This document shows, one piece after another, positions 40,901-54,800 of a DNA stretch of 64,000 nt. How positions within the stretch are numbered: position 1 is the first letter of the stretch; each line of letters starts with the position of its first letter. Source of the DNA: Chromobotia macracanthus (taxonomy: Eukaryota > Chordata > Actinopteri > Cypriniformes > Botiidae); NCBI GenBank assembly GCA_036877525.1, contig JAZGTH010000073.1:124001-188000 (forward strand), in the 5' to 3' direction. The notes beneath the pieces were generated by a model, which saw only the letters and a program-made list of their open reading frames with translations, ran no database searches and was not told where the DNA came from. Both the position numbers and the translations under genes were made by a program.

Positions 40901-42538
40901 TGTAGTATATGCGCTTCCTTTTCTCCATTCATCTTGAATTCGTTTATTTACAAAACAGCCAGATACTGAGCTGCAGTGATCTAGATAGAAGCATACAGAA
41001 TTAATGTGATCTGGGACCCTGTGGCATAGAAAATTGTTATTTTCCATTTGCTCTTTATATTTATATCAAGATGTTTAGTTGTGAATATGCTGTTATAGGA
41101 GATGTTATGCATAGCATGTTTCAAGGCACTATTTCAAAGACAAATAACAGAATTAAAGCACAAAACATTCTGTTGTACATTGGGTTTTTGTCATTCACAC
41201 ACACATCTGATGTGTGTAACATAGCATATATAATAATACAAACATCAACCAGTGGGCCAACTATATGCATCTCTTTTTTAAAGCTCTGCCCATTTTGTTT
41301 ATGCACTATAAACAGCCCTTAAAATGCAAATGAGGGAAAATCCACTTTCACCACCTGCTTGTGTTTCTCTGTGTAGTTGAAGGATTGGACTGCCCTCTTT
41401 TACACTCAATCACTCATAAGCTCTTATTTAACTATCAAATTTATGTTGCCTGCACAGTTGATGGGCTCCTGACGTGCTTTTGTTGCGGATTTAAACAGAA
41501 ACGAACGCTGCCATGTTACTGCATACTTAGATGTGTGCATTAGCGGCTCAGCTCAAACATATATTTATCATCTTTGACGGTATAAAATTTCTTTAAAGAA
41601 AATGGATTATATTGAGTGATTTAATATGCATCTGTGAACCTGAAGATTTGAGTCTGGGCTGGAGGAGCCAGACTGTGGTTTTATGGAGGGTTTCTAATTG
41701 GACTTGTGTACAATGAGATGCAGTGAGGACATCATACATCTTACATATTGTACATCTACATTTTTGGACATTTTTTGTATAAAATTCAATGCAATTCAAT
41801 GCATTTTTAAACCAGAAAAAAAATTATGGGAAATATATGAGACCTGCTGTGTAGTCCTGTGGAATCCTGGTTTAATAAGTGGATTATCTAACCTGACTCA
41901 TGAATTTAGACAAAGATTATAATGTTGATGAGTTCCATATGATGTTTGTGAAAACAACTAGTTATATTAATTCAGCCATGCATCATCTTTAATGTTTAGT
42001 TTAGTAAGTTTAGTTTTCAAGATGTATAGATGAAGATCACATTTGCAACGAGTAAAAAAACGGCACTTTAGAAGTGCTACATAGTTCAATTTCAGGTTAC
42101 ATTTTGGCCACCAAGTTTTGCCTCAGACTTTTACTGACAGCAATTTCATTCAAGTATTCAGCGGCATTTTGTTCTGGTCTTGTGAAGTGCAGACTGTAGC
42201 CTGGTTTTTGTAGCCGTCTATGTATTATCAAGAGCTGAAAATATATTGTGAGAGGGTAAAATGAACAGAGCCATTTACCAACACTGCTTCACCTGTTTAA
42301 ACTGAAAGCTTTCAGAAGCTGGAAGCCTGCATTGACTATTTGTACAAGATGTTTTTGCCTTTTAGAAGAAAGTGTGGGAGAGGCTTAAATGCAGCCTTTA
42401 ACTTCCTTAGGTATATTTTCTTAAGTGATTGTTCAAAATTGTTCAAATTCAACTTTGTCCATGGTATTATGGCCAATCTAAAATCTAGTGGTAAATGCTG
42501 CCATTATCCTAACTTTACTTTGTTTCTTAATATGTGGT

Positions 42539-42557
42539 GTACTGTACTGTACTGTAC
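42539..42557 (+). repeat. Short pentanucleotide tandem (GTACT)n
   Basis: Nearly four copies of GTACT in a row, in the intron just upstream of the penultimate atrnl1 exon. This is probably simple slippage sequence. Confidence 0.85.
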
Positions 42558-43332
42558 ATAGATTTACAGTACATTGTCTGTCCCTCAAACTAAGCAGCCA
42601 TTATCTTTCAATATTGTTAGGCTTTATTGAAAGTTTCAGACACCCGCTCCTTTTTATCACCAAACTGTCTATTACATTTTTAAAAACCAAATCTTTTCGT
42701 TCAGATGTCTAACAGTGGAGCATATGTGTGGCTTAAGGAAAGCATTTAATAACAAATGTCTCAAATGTTGCTCAGCCTGTACATAACTATGATCATCACC
42801 ATGTGGGCTCTGCATGTAGTTATGTGTTGTCCTGATAAAATTCACAATGTAAAAACAATTGGAACAGATATCATAAGAACTGAAAAAGTAAAGCAGATTC
42901 AAACAATTTAAGTCTGCCAAGTAAATCTCTATGGTATAGAGTAGTGTCGTTCTATGGCTGTTTGGCAAATGCCCAATACATTTCATTAGCTCAGTCATGG
43001 TTTTGTAATACTGACTTAAGATGTGTGTTTGATTTATTTACAGATGAAACTGAAGTAAACTAGTTTATGTCAAGAAATATAGTCATCACAATGCAAAATT
43101 TCTTGAAATGTCTGCAGTATCATGTAGATTGAAAAACTGTATTGAAACTCCTAGCTAATGTGGGACTTGTACCACTGTGCCTTTGCAAAGATTTCATTTT
43201 AATTTTGGAAAGTCTGATCATCAGAAATAGGATGTAGAAGGACTGCAGGATTCATACATGATGTGAGATATTGGCTTGAAGATTCAGATTGCTGTGGTCC
43301 ATTGAGGAATTCACCTTCTACCCTTCTTTCAG

Positions 43333-43441
43333 GCTGGTCCCATAGCAGTGGAACCATGTGCAGGCAGTTGTGCTGCTGTTCAGACCTTGCTGATGAGCCT
43401 TCCACGGGGATCTTCTGGAATGCCGCCCCCTGGCCAATGTG
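43333..43441 (+). CDS. atrnl1: atrnl1 penultimate coding exon: cytoplasmic tail
   Basis: This 109-nt exon follows a CTTTCAG acceptor and ends one base into a codon before GTAAGA. It encodes AGPIAVEPCAGSCAAVQ, then LLMSLPRGSSGMPPPGQC and the first base of a glycine codon. Two features favour ATRNL1 over ATRN: the EPCAG run, and the SLPRGSSG-x-PPPGQ block, where ATRN reads PRGLGGIPPPGQ. The entry phase (0) matches the exon at 27404 and the exit phase (1) matches the exon at 50896. The role of this part of the tail is not established. The extra cysteines (PCAGSC, GQC) are candidates for lipid or redox modification, which is speculation. Confidence 0.93.
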
Positions 43442-46070
43442 GTAAGAATTCATGTTTATGCTTTTAGTTACCATCTGTCATAAATATGACCATATGACTA
43501 GTTTAATTTAGATTTTGAATCCCAGATTTTCAGACCTGCTCATGCTTTCTTTTTTGCATTCCCTAATCCATTTAAGTTTGTCTTGTTATATCCTCACTGA
43601 ATGATCTGAAACACAAGAAGCTGTAAGTGGTACAGCAGCGGATTAGAGGTGGGACATATGCAGCACTCTGCTGGCCAGCAACAACCCCGACTGCAGTGTG
43701 ACACTGATACCACTGCACCTCACAGAAAAGATAACAGGAGGGCTGGAGAAAAGGGAGAAAGAGAAATAAAAGATGAAGACAAAATGCATGTTGGGAATAC
43801 AGTCCAATAGTGCTGACTGTTCAGTATAATGTAGAATAGGTGGAATGTTTATGCTGAGGAAAATCAAATCCAAATACTAAAAAAGTCTAAGCAGATGTAT
43901 GTGTCCCTAAAGCCAGCTGACTATGACAAAACATAAGTGTAGCCTATGAGGGACTGATACCGCTTTTTGGTTTAATGAACAGTGACATATCCGAATCTGA
44001 GCTCTTGCACTGCTTGTCGTGATAAAGAGAAAAAAGGCGTACAGTAATTGGCCTGTTACTCTAAGACTGACAGATTTTTGGAGATGGTTGTGAAGAGATG
44101 CTGAATGCCTTTGTATTCCACAGACAAACAACGAGCCTGAGTCATAAAATATTAAACAGCATTTCACCTTGAATTATACTTAAATTGAAGCAGAATCCAG
44201 TGCGGTAACGACACTTGTAGATAATGCAAAACAAGTAAACAACTCTTGGATCAAAAGAATGTTTATATATGAAATTTATCAGTGTTAAGGCAGAATTCGT
44301 CTTCTTGAAGGTCGTCTGATGTATTATTACCCTAAAAATGATGGAGTGTGGAATTTAAGAAAATACCTAGTCTACACTGTTTGGCTAAACAGAAAGTTCT
44401 GTCTAAACTCATGCCATTGGTTGAGCTAATCTTATAGCCGTCCCACTTCAAAAGACTGCAGTTCTGTTTGGGGCAGACATTACACACTTCACCTTTAACA
44501 TCAAGAAGCTGTACTCGTCAAAAAGATTAAATATTTCTCCAACAAAAATGGTGTGTGGAGACACAATGTTAGTTGAATACTGCAGTTGATCATTATAATA
44601 GCTTTTATACTAGAACTTGGCTGGATTATTTCTCATGCTAAGTGTACCTAGACATTTTATTTCAATTCAAAATCAATACTTGTATTTCAATACTAGTGAT
44701 TTAACCTCGGTTATAGGTTGTACATACACAGTGGCAATTTCATGGCAGTTCCATACCTTCACTGTGACATTTACTAAAAGTTGCCAAAAGAGGGTGAAGC
44801 AAAGAGAGAAGATATCAATATGGCATTTGGTGTACATGTTTGTCTTAGTATATAATCTCATAATTATATACTAAATACATAAATCTTTAATCTCATAAGC
44901 ACTGAAGGTTAGGGCAGGAAAAGGTCATGCTAGATCAAACACTGTGAAGCACAAAAAGTGTTGTCAGCATGACTGATCAAGGTGCTGTGTTTTTGTGTAT
45001 ATGAGTAGTGTCACTGCGTTTTGAGGCTGTGGGTCTGTGCTCTAGAAAATTGGATTGAAAATACAACCATGTAGTTCAATTACAGGCTGTCTGCTTAATC
45101 ATTTAAATTTAATGGTATTTGCATCAATAAGTGGTGTATGCACTGTAAGATTTAGAGCCTTTTTATCTCAACGTTTTGAGGTACTGTATTTGTAATGGTA
45201 ATAATTTTAAAAATGGTATCTCTACAAGTGTAGCTAAACCTGTATTCACACACAACACACACACATATGCACACAATGTTCATGGTGACAGTTCATTTAA
45301 AATATCCATTGAAGTGTAAAAGTTTTAGAAACCTTTTGGCACTTTTACATTTGTGTTAACATATTATTTAATGTTTATTAAGGCATTTTGCCGGTGGGAA
45401 GAGTTGTATGGTGCCCTGATTTCAGGATTTACTGTCTTTATAGAAGTATCTGGTCCCCCTCATCAAAGCAATGTGTATCTGTATCTGTCTTTCCAAATCA
45501 TCACACTTCTAGTCTCTCTTTCTCTCACCCTCCCTCCTTCCCTCTTTCATATAAATGATTCTGATAGGAGGAAGTTAGATTTCAGGATTCTAAATGAATA
45601 TGTGTGTGTGTTTAAAGTCTGTGAGCAATATATTAAAGAAGGCAGAAGGAGAAATGAGCCAAGAGGAAAAAAGTGATTCTTTGGGATTCAGTTTTCTTTA
45701 TTTTTCTCTCCACTCTTGCTTGTTCTCAAGGGCAATACCGCAGATAAGGATAAAACCTCAGACAACAGGTCTGTATAAAGCATTAAGGAGAGTCGCCAAA
45801 ATCTCTTCAGTCTACTTGTGTGGTTGATGAGAGCTGCTCGTCTCAGGGTCATATTGCTTTTTGACTGTGGAGTGATAATAATATCACTTCCTGTAGTTTT
45901 TTCATCATTTGCACAGTCAGCGTCTTCTCACAGGTCACTTTGACTGAGGTCTTTAATCACCTTTTAATGGCCAGTTTAATAATTGCTCACACAACAGATT
46001 TTTAAAGTCATGGATATATTTAATTCTACATATCTACTATCAAATATATATACAGTACACATATATATTT

Positions 46071-46088
46071 ATATATATATATATATAT
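46071..46088 (+). repeat. (AT)n microsatellite
   Basis: Nine AT units following a broader AT-rich zone from about 46040. Confidence 0.9.
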
Positions 46089-46291
46089 GATACTTTATAT
46101 CTATGCTATGTAGACTATATGTAGTATCTTATTAATCTATATGTTCTTACAAAATAGCAGTGAAAATGCATCTAATTGCATTTGTTGTATTCATGTCATG
46201 GCTTTTATCTTTCTAGTTACAACCGCATGCTGACTGTGTACATCCTCCCTTAACTCTTTCTCTATAACTGAACCGCCAAAAATACTTAAAA

Positions 46292-46346
46292 AACACACAC
46301 ACACAGAGAATGAAAGAAAGAAAGAGAGAGAGAGAGAAAGAGAGAA
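46292..46346 (+). repeat. Compound microsatellite (CA)n-(GAAA)n-(GA)n
   Basis: A CA run (about 46292-46305) is followed by GAAA units and then GA units to about 46346. It is immediately followed by ACTCTCTCACACTGAGAG-type inverted sequence. Confidence 0.9.
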
Positions 46347-49300
46347 CTCTCTCACACTGAGAGTCAGTTGGATAGAGCAGAGCGGAACATCTGTTTGCAA
46401 GATAACAGACTGATTCTCCTGCCTTAGACAGAAGATACCAGCAGAGCACCCACTCATCTGCTTATTCACATGAGCTGTTGCACCAGCAGTGACTGGGACA
46501 GTCCAGAAGAATGTGCAGGACACATGCAGTAGCAATAGGTGCTCATTTTTACAGTCTAGCGTTTCTGTTACAAACATAGATCTGCCATGCAAGTATGCAG
46601 CATTAGAGAACAATATGTAAGGTATTATGTACAGTCAGTCGGTTATTATCTTTCAATGAAACCCAACAGGGAGATCAGGACCCTGATGTGAAATACCCTG
46701 AAGAGATTTATTTCTGTGATAATGAACGATTGAATCAACATTATTTTTCTTATTACATGGCTACTTAGCAAGTAATTCAATTAGTGTAAATGAAACATTG
46801 ATTTGCATTGAAATTATTTTATTATGTCCGAAAAAAGAGACAAAAAGTGAAGTGAAGCAAATTAAGTAATAGACATTAATCAAGCAGAACTATGTCTTGG
46901 ACAATTATCAGTCAAGTATACAGTTCAGTGGTCATTATACAGAAAGATGACCCACAGAATTAAAATTGGCTTAACCACTCAGATTAACCACTGTTCTGTT
47001 ACCTTGTCAAGCTGCATCAAAGCTTGACAAGCCGTTCAAATGCTTTTCAGATCAAAAGTTTAGTCATGAAACTAAATGATAAGAGTAAATACTTCTGAGA
47101 TTACTGTCATTGATCATGTCAATCAGGATATTATATGTTGATAAGCATGATAGTGGCTGGTCATATAGGTGGAGTGTACTCCTACTGTGCCCATCTGCTT
47201 TTCCATGTTTATGAGTAAGCCTTCAGTGTCTCTGTATTACTTGTTTACCCTTCGTTTAAAATGTCCATTTAGTGCATTCAAATTATAGTCAGCACCTCGG
47301 GGGGCATGCATAGGGTGTGAATGGGAGTGCAGTCTTTTGATAGTTTTATAAAGCTAAACTGATTTTATTGTGACCTGCCTTATCCGCAGCTGCAATCTGT
47401 TGTGGCAAATTGACTTATTTGTAACCCTTTCAAGCAAATGCATTTTGGAGTACTAAAGTATTCTTCTCTGTGCAACAAAAGAAGAACAAAATGCATATAA
47501 TACACCAATTTAAATTTAAATTGGCATAATATATTTATTTATTTAGCTATCTAGTTAGTTTAGGAAAGGGGCTCCATGTTTAAAAACAGATTTTGGTCCA
47601 TTTGTACAAAGTAATTAAAGCAAACTAATCCAAGCTTGTTTATGCCTTGCAATAATCATGACACGCAGGTTTTTTTTAGAAAATTTCTTAGCATGTTAAT
47701 TATGTATAATATCAACATCCTATTAAAATATCTACACTATAGTTCTATAGTGTTGTGTAGTTTGTACATGAATTTAAATATTTTAATACCATTTAACATT
47801 GTATCAGCAGTTTTCATGAAGCCTAACTCTGTCAGCACAAGTGTACTGTATGTGATCATCCTGCTGTAAACACGTTATTAGCAATCACATGCATTAATTA
47901 GTGGCATGACAGGCGTTTAGCTGCGCACATTTGAGTGCCCAAAAATTGCTCTCAAGGTTACACTGCATACACTTCCATTAACTTTCTCTCTTGCTTTCTT
48001 TTTTTTCAAGCAGGTTGTTTATGTGATATAAAATGGCTAATTGTGTTGCTTGTTAGCAGGAGTATGTAAGTGTAGATCTGTCTAATCTAGGGGCTCGTCT
48101 GTGTTGCATTTTCTCTCACACACTCTTGCCTTTGTGCTGGGAGAAACATGACCATATCATGTCAGGTACCACAGTTGTGGTCAGTGTGGCTAGTCTGACA
48201 CTGATAGTGATAGCAGGACAAAGAAGAAGGTGGGTTTTATTGACCCTGAGAAGGGCATTGACTTTCAAATGGTCACATTCATAAGCAATCTGACATCACA
48301 GCAGGTATTTACAATTACATTTTAACAGGGCTGAATTAGCTCTGTGAAACCACCAGCACCGAACAGGCTTAGCCACACTGTTTATTTTATTTATGGATAT
48401 TGGCCTTTTATAGGATATTACATTTTAAAACCATTTTAAAACTGTTTTTCTGAGTTAGAAACAACAAGTGGTTTACAGTAGTTAGACTGCAGTAAAGGTA
48501 CTCATTTTAAACAAAATTGGTTGCTGAACTACAAAGTAGTTAACTACATTGCTGTACCTATCTATACTTAAGAAGGTAATATATTTTATATGTATACTAT
48601 CATATGATATAATTATTTTGTGACCAGGGAAGATTTTATCTTTTACAACAATATTGACAAGGGTGAAAACATTACATAACATGAACAGAACAAAACATGA
48701 AAAAACACAGAGGACAGAAAATGTAAACTTTAAAAAGATTGCAGTGCTTTCTGCAAAAGGACCCAAATTGTTTAGAAAAAGGTTATTTTCAACTACTTGA
48801 ATTAAAAACTGTATGAACAAACCAGTTTTCTAAATTATATTGAACCTCCCAACTTACTGGAAAGAGAAATTATAGATGATTGTGTTTGTTTATTGCCTTA
48901 GTAGCTACTGTAGTTATTGAAAAGGCTATACCTGTTATGTTTAAACCTCAACAAGTTGTGAGCACATATGCTAAACACTGTACCACACCTCCAACTAGTT
49001 AATTAACAAGTTAAACTGTGAGATGATGATTACATATATTTTTACTAAATATTCACATGCATACCTGTTTATTTATATCAGGTATGATATCAGGTAATAT
49101 TTGTATAATGGTTATGTCATATAAATCACCAGTGAGTGTACAGTAATAATATGTGCCAAATACAGCTCAGTCGTTTTGGCTAAAGAGCAGAAGATTGTTG
49201 AATGTAAAATGTTGTAGAATGTTGACATTAGTTAACATTTTTAAACTCTTAAACCTTAAAATGAACAAGCTCTTAGTGTAACAAATTCATTTCCTATTAT

Positions 49301-50895
49301 TCCTAGTCAAGTAATTTTTCTCATTGTTTTTTCCTTCCCTCTTGCCAGTCTCTTCTTTAACTCTTCTGTCAAGCTCAGCAGTTATAGTTTAGAGGATTAA
49401 ACTACACCATATAAAATGATTTCAATACTAGGCAATCCAGCCTGTGAATAGCACAGTCCAAATGTCTTTACCCAAACTTAAAGCTTCTTCCTTTGTACAA
49501 AATAATAGTGTTTTAATTTAGCTGATTTTTAGGGGTCAAACTTAAACCTGGGCTTTGCTGTGTACAGTGAACACCAGGTGTGTTCATTATCCCATATAAG
49601 TCCATAACCTTAATCACGGGTGTAACATTGAGGTAAATGATGTTGTTGACCCCCTCCACATCTCATGATCCCGACAATGGCTTGTGAATGATAGATGATT
49701 CATTAAGGAAAGGAAAGACTTCATTAAAGAGATAGTCAGGTTAAGTGTGTCTTACCTCTCAGAGTAACCTTGGCATCACACTGAGGCTTGAGGGTAGCTG
49801 ATTGCTTGATGAAAACACTCATCAGTCGGAGGAGTGACCTTGGCGTGGCATAATGACACTTTGTGAAGAGGCAGGTGGTGTGAAGAGGACCCGCTTTAGA
49901 CAGCTGCTTTGTAGATTCCTGCTGCAACGTTATTCTGACTATCTTCAGAACACATCTTTTGTACATAAGTCATGGTAGGACAAGACAAGAAGACATTTAC
50001 GTTTCATGTGGACAAGACAATGGCAATTACCAATAACGGAGAAGCCATAAAACGGCCATTTAGAGCGATGCCTGCCTTAGGTCAACAGAGTTTCTCTGAT
50101 TACCTTTAATGGAGTTCTCAGATTCGCACATCCTGTTTCAAAGTGCAGGATTCATCTGGGTTAATCATGCAAACATCTCACCTGCCAAAGCATCACAATA
50201 ATAAGTTAGGTTTTTTCCATTAGTGGAGAGCACTTTAGCCTTCTCTTCATGCGTACCTGATTTGATTCAGCCGTGCAATTAACTTACTTGAGTCATCTCT
50301 CCTCAGCAGAAAATATTTTCTGTCCTCAAGATATGCTTTGTGCTGTAGATAAACGGCCAGTTTGCATTGTAAATAAATGTCATTCACTTAATTTTTGCCA
50401 GTAAACTGATCTTGAAGTTTATTTTTGGAAAAGATTTCACACTAGTAATCATGTTTTAGTAAAGTGGGATTTTCATTTTGGTGGGAAAATTTAAATTTTG
50501 TGGGATAACTTTGGACCCTTTCTGAAACCCCAGTCAATCTACCTACTGCAGATGCAAAAGGGTTATTCTCATTTCAAGTTTACACACATAAAAACATGAG
50601 ACTTTCCTGTTTCCATGAGACTTTGCTGTCTCCACTAAAATAGAATTGATTAAAATTCAATGAGCACTTAAAAAGCTGGTTGGTTGGTCAGTTGGTTTAA
50701 GCTGTATGGTTGTATTAATTTATTAGCACTGACATTTGCTCTTTATCTGCTAAACTGTAATACGTGCGAATGAGTTTGTGTTTGAGGTTTGTTTGGCAGG
50801 TGTCAATATTCTCATTCTGAGTGCAGAAACCTCATCTGCTATACTGCTGAGTCTTATTCTTTGAAGCTCATATCATTTTCTACTTCCTCCCACAG

Positions 50896-51020
50896 GCATT
50901 GCCATAGCCAGCGCTCTCATTGATACCTCTCAGCGGAGGGCCGGCGACTTCAAAGACAAGGGCTTGAGTCTAAAGAGCCAAAAACAGCAGCGCACAATTC
51001 ACCAGGGAACCTGCGTTTGA
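50896..51020 (+). CDS. atrnl1: atrnl1 last coding exon: C-terminal tail with stop
   Basis: This exon follows the acceptor TCCTCCCACAG. The first two bases complete a glycine codon from the previous exon. It then encodes 40 residues starting IAIASALIDTSQRRAGDFKD and ending HQGTCV, with TGA at 51018-51020. The GxAIASALIDxSQ block and the QGTCV end match attractin-like 1, whereas ATRN ends PGTCI. The middle (KGLSLKSQKQQ) is divergent and basic. The four exons in this window give about 139 residues: part of the membrane helix plus a complete cytoplasmic tail of the usual family length. The terminal GTCV might serve as a short C-terminal ligand, which is inference only. Confidence 0.95.
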
Positions 51021-52087
51021 ACTGGTCGACCAAACTCACCTGAACGCCCAGGTGATTTTTCTCACTGTCCTCCTCTCCTCCTCACTCTCTGTCACTAGAA
51101 AGAGATGGTGTTAAAGCTCTTGAAGTGTAAATCACAGCAGAGAGTTGAGACATTAGTAGTCTGTGTGTGGTTCCTCCTGAATTTCATGCTCTGTAGTGGA
51201 GAACGTATTCCCTCAGTATTGCTGGAACCTCTGAAGAGGACATCTGCGTTTCGATTGCACCCGCTGGGTTTTTCGTTTACAACAGCTGTTTCTTAAAGAG
51301 GAGGGGGGCGTGTGTAGGTAAACTCACTCAAATTTAAAATAGGAACAGGATTCAGGCCAGAGTTGTGGAAATATTTGATCACTTATGTAGGGCATTCAAA
51401 AGCATTTGTGACTCCACTTTCAAGCTTTTGTTCCAGCATTTATTGAAATGTCCTCATGGGTTGCTGAATTTGTGAGATACTAATTAACATTTGCTGTGTT
51501 TTGATTCATCATCGAGAATATTTGTGTCTACCATGATCTTAAATTATTTAAAGATGATGTGTAGTTTCTGTGTTTGTAGTTTCTACCTTTTTCTGCAGTT
51601 GGTCAGGGAAACAAATAGCTCTGCCCTAAACTCACATTACTGGTTAAGCCAATGTTGCTACAGACAAGCTCAAACAAACAACAGATCAATGTTTTGATTA
51701 GTTTTACAGTAGTTATCTTTTTTGAGGGCTTTCATGTGCTACATATGGCTTATTAACAGCTTTCCTTAAGCTGACTGATAAGAAATATTCTTACATCAAG
51801 AAATAACACACATTACTTTTCGGTGATACATATAGCCACAAAAAGGAAAGCAGGGGGTTTTTGGAACCCTGTGATTGGTTATAGATCTATGTTGGTTGTT
51901 GGAACTGCATCTTCCATGAACTAACACTGAATATCAGACTGAATCATTGTATTGCAACATGAACAACAGATGTGTTCCAGTAGGGGTTTGCCTGTTAGCC
52001 TCAACTTAAGTGGACTTTAACATTGTGGTTCTGTCAGCAGAATTGTGTATTTCAGTTTTAAATTGTTGGTGTTTATAGAAATGTCAG

Positions 52088-52093
52088 AATAAA
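52088..52093 (+). terminator. atrnl1: Candidate proximal poly(A) signal of atrnl1
   Basis: A canonical AATAAA about 1.07 kb after the stop codon. A T-rich stretch occurs only about 120 bases downstream, so it is a weaker candidate than the distal pair. Confidence 0.35.
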
Positions 52094-52871
52094 TTTGCAA
52101 TGTAATATACTGTATCAGTCCATGTCTTAACTCAGTGTTGCTCAACATGTTTATAAAGCCAAGGAACATTTTGCCTGTATTTGAAAATGCATTGTTATAA
52201 TGTTTTGGTTTGTTTATTTTTTTGTCCAGATAGTTATATATGTTAAAACTAAAAATATGTCTTATGCACATTGATGATTGATGGTTTGTTAACACTAAAA
52301 TAGCCCCAATAAGGGTCACCTTTTATTATGTGAAGTTGTTTTTTGTTGTAATTTTTTCGTAGTTTTATTCACAACCAAAATCTGTGACACTTGGCTCCTT
52401 GAATCTTTTATATTTTATCAGAACTACACTTTATTTCATTGTCTTGTTAGTCATTTTTTGGAACTGTAATGTTTTCTTAACCAACCTAAACATTTTCCTA
52501 ACAATGTAAACCTAACATCCACCTGTCCTTAAATTCACTGAATATTTTCTACATTTTTGTTCAGATTCAAATTTAGGTAAAATTTATATGCAGTGGATGA
52601 CAGATGTCTCCATCTCAAACCAACTCAACTGCAGTTTATTTTTCATGTATAGAAGACAAATGATTTTGGTTTAACATCTAATGTATTTATTGCTCATTGG
52701 GATGTTAGCTCATTTGCACTGTAACAGGCCACATATGTGCAATGTTACTGCACTGCGGAAACAGTATCTTTGTGTTGTCTCATGTTTTAGAAGCATTTAT
52801 GTTTTTATTTATTTCTTATTTGCATACTTGAGTCATAATGTATGAGGTGACATCAAATGTATGTGCATGTG

Positions 52872-52877
52872 AATAAA
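52872..52877 (+). terminator. atrnl1: Candidate distal poly(A) signal of atrnl1
   Basis: AATAAA followed by a G/T-rich element (TTGAGGAGCTTTTTAGTC) within the usual 10-40 base distance. Confidence 0.55.
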
Positions 52878-52973
52878 TGTTGAGGAGCTTTTTAGTCTGA
52901 CTGCGTTGTCAAATAATGTACCTTATACAAAATCAATGAGCAGCCAAAGAAAGTTTCTTCATGTTTATGTAAA

Positions 52974-52979
52974 AATAAA
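52974..52979 (+). terminator. atrnl1: Candidate distal poly(A) signal of atrnl1
   Basis: AATAAA within an A-rich run, followed by GTTTACTGTAGTTTTTTTAT, a plausible U/GU-rich downstream element. Confidence 0.5.
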
Positions 52980-54800
52980 CATTTTGATAAATCTGTTTAC
53001 TGTAGTTTTTTTATTGAAATTTCTTTCCAAAAGATCTAGTGAAGTTTTACACTAGATTTGTATCATAAGATGCAGTGAGTGCCCAGCTGGGTTCCACTGC
53101 ACAAAATCTGTTCAATAATTTGTGAATTCCCAGTATTCTATTTACTGACAAAACATGTTAAATTTAAGTCAGTTCAAATATGTTTCCAAAATCAAAAAGT
53201 TGGATTCAATATTTTACATGATGGTTTAATACTCTAAACTGGTTGTTATATTGATTTTCCCCTCTAAGAAAGAAATCACATATGTTGGTGGTTAGCTGCT
53301 GTTGCCACAGGTGTTAAACAATAGTGTATTTTCGATTCATACATCTGTGATTTAAATGACTTTTTAAGTTAGTCCTCAACATGATAGCTGGCAGCTGTTT
53401 AAATGTTCTACTAGCAGAAGCTGTTATTGGCTCATTTGTCACTTTGGCTCAAACCCCAATAAGTTGCACATGAAAGGAAACCTTCCATTTTGTCCTCACA
53501 ACTGGTCTTACAGCTATTTGCTGTGCTTTGGACTTTGTTGTCTGGATTATGTACAAATGTTGAACAAAGATTTATCTATGTTTTACAGTTCTTACTCTTT
53601 TTTTTTTCTCCTGTTATGGCCAAAATTAATAAAACGATAAACACAAAGAAACAGTTCATTACTCTGAGCATTATTGCAAACACACTCAAACTTGAAAGGT
53701 CCAATTTCAATTGTCTAATCTACATTATATCAGTCATAACGTAAATGCAAAAATGCGACCAGGGAGAAACAAGATTACCATATACAGTACTGTGCAAAAG
53801 TTTCTTCAAGTGTCTTGGAGACACTGCCACATTTTTTTCTGTTGGTTCATAATGTAATCATAGACAGACTCGAAGATTGTGAGATCATAGTGCATAGTGC
53901 GACATTTAAAATGTGCATGTTTTCTAATAGTCTATGTGATGGTATCACATTCAGTTGTGATTCATTTTCCACTGTTTCTGTCTCACTTGACCACTTAGTC
54001 TACTGTGACATCAGTTTTTCTGTGCCCACTGTGTTTGAGCGCATGTGGTCCGGATGCCTCCTCCATAAAGACTGACATCTCAGCTAGACATTCTTCTTTA
54101 CTCCATTAAACTCTAGTTACGTTTTGTAATTGTCATCGTCTGACAGTGAATGATCAATCATGGTTCAGTTGGACTAAAAAGCCTGCAGTTGTTGTTGGGT
54201 CACATGCACCCACATTGTGAGAAGAATGACTCTCCTGATGGGCTGAATATTCACATTATTCTCCCATGTCAGTGTATCAGCCCACATCAGTGCTAACAAA
54301 GGAAGCGCTCTCTGTTCTTAGGTCCAGAATTACAATGGTTACATTGGTAATGGATTGCTGTGTCATCGATGATGTCATCAGTCATCAGGTTGCTTTTATG
54401 AGGCATGATGATCCATTTGGTCTCTTAATGATGAGATGATTATGTGCAGTGAGGGAGAGGATGACACAGCTATTGGGATGATTATCAAGCATCTGTATTG
54501 AAAATTAAGTTGGAATAACAAGCTACTCTCTGTTCTGGCATTTTGTTAATTAGTCTTTATGCCTGTGTGTTTATACTGCTCACAAATTTCTGTTAGCAAG
54601 AAAAAGTTTTCTGAAATTAATATTTTGCAGTTGACTCACTTCCAGATGTGTATCAGAGTAAGTAAATCTCTTGCACCATCTGTTGCACCAGTTTTAATTC
54701 CCATGAATGTCTTGTTTATATTAGTACACCAGGCATTGATAACATGTATCTTGACTCAAACAAAACAAAGACACACAGCTACTGGACTTAAGATGTTCCT

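Larger units (their letters stand above)
27512..43332 (+). other. atrnl1: atrnl1 intron, about 15.8 kb
   Basis: The intron runs from donor GTAGGT at 27512 to acceptor TTTCAG ending at 43332. It contains a two-copy 116-bp tandem duplication (30622-30851), a worn interspersed repeat (33081-33585), a cyprinid-type repeat relic (35568-35765), a reverse-oriented SINE-tail-like relic (37789-37932) and a short pentanucleotide repeat (42539-42557). A relatively GC-rich stretch near 29510-29760 is open on both strands but resembles no family I know. No nested gene is supported. Confidence 0.9.
43442..50895 (+). other. atrnl1: atrnl1 last intron, about 7.5 kb
   Basis: The intron runs from donor GTAAGA at 43442 to acceptor CCCACAG ending at 50895. 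It contains an AT microsatellite (46071-46088) and a CA/GAAA/GA microsatellite cluster (46292-46346). The cluster produces a serine/leucine-rich 140-codon open frame on the minus strand (46191-46613) that is not a gene. I recognised nothing else. Confidence 0.9.
51021..52995 (+). other. atrnl1: Probable atrnl1 3' UTR
   Basis: No coding potential follows the stop. The sequence is AT-rich, and the best poly(A) signals are AATAAA at 52872-52877 and 52974-52979, both followed by G/T-rich sequence. An earlier AATAAA lies at 52088-52093. The mRNA end is therefore probably near 52,890-53,000, possibly with a shorter form near 52.1 kb. No transcript data were available, so the boundary is an estimate. 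Confidence 0.6.

Noticed and set aside
43199..43474. 91-codon open frame on the minus strand
   Set aside because: It is the antisense shadow of the atrnl1 exon at 43333-43441.
46191..46613. 140-codon open frame on the minus strand, the second longest in the window
   Set aside because: Its Ser/Leu/Phe-rich stretch is simply translated CA/GAAA/GA microsatellite, and the rest resembles no protein family. There are no splice or promoter features.
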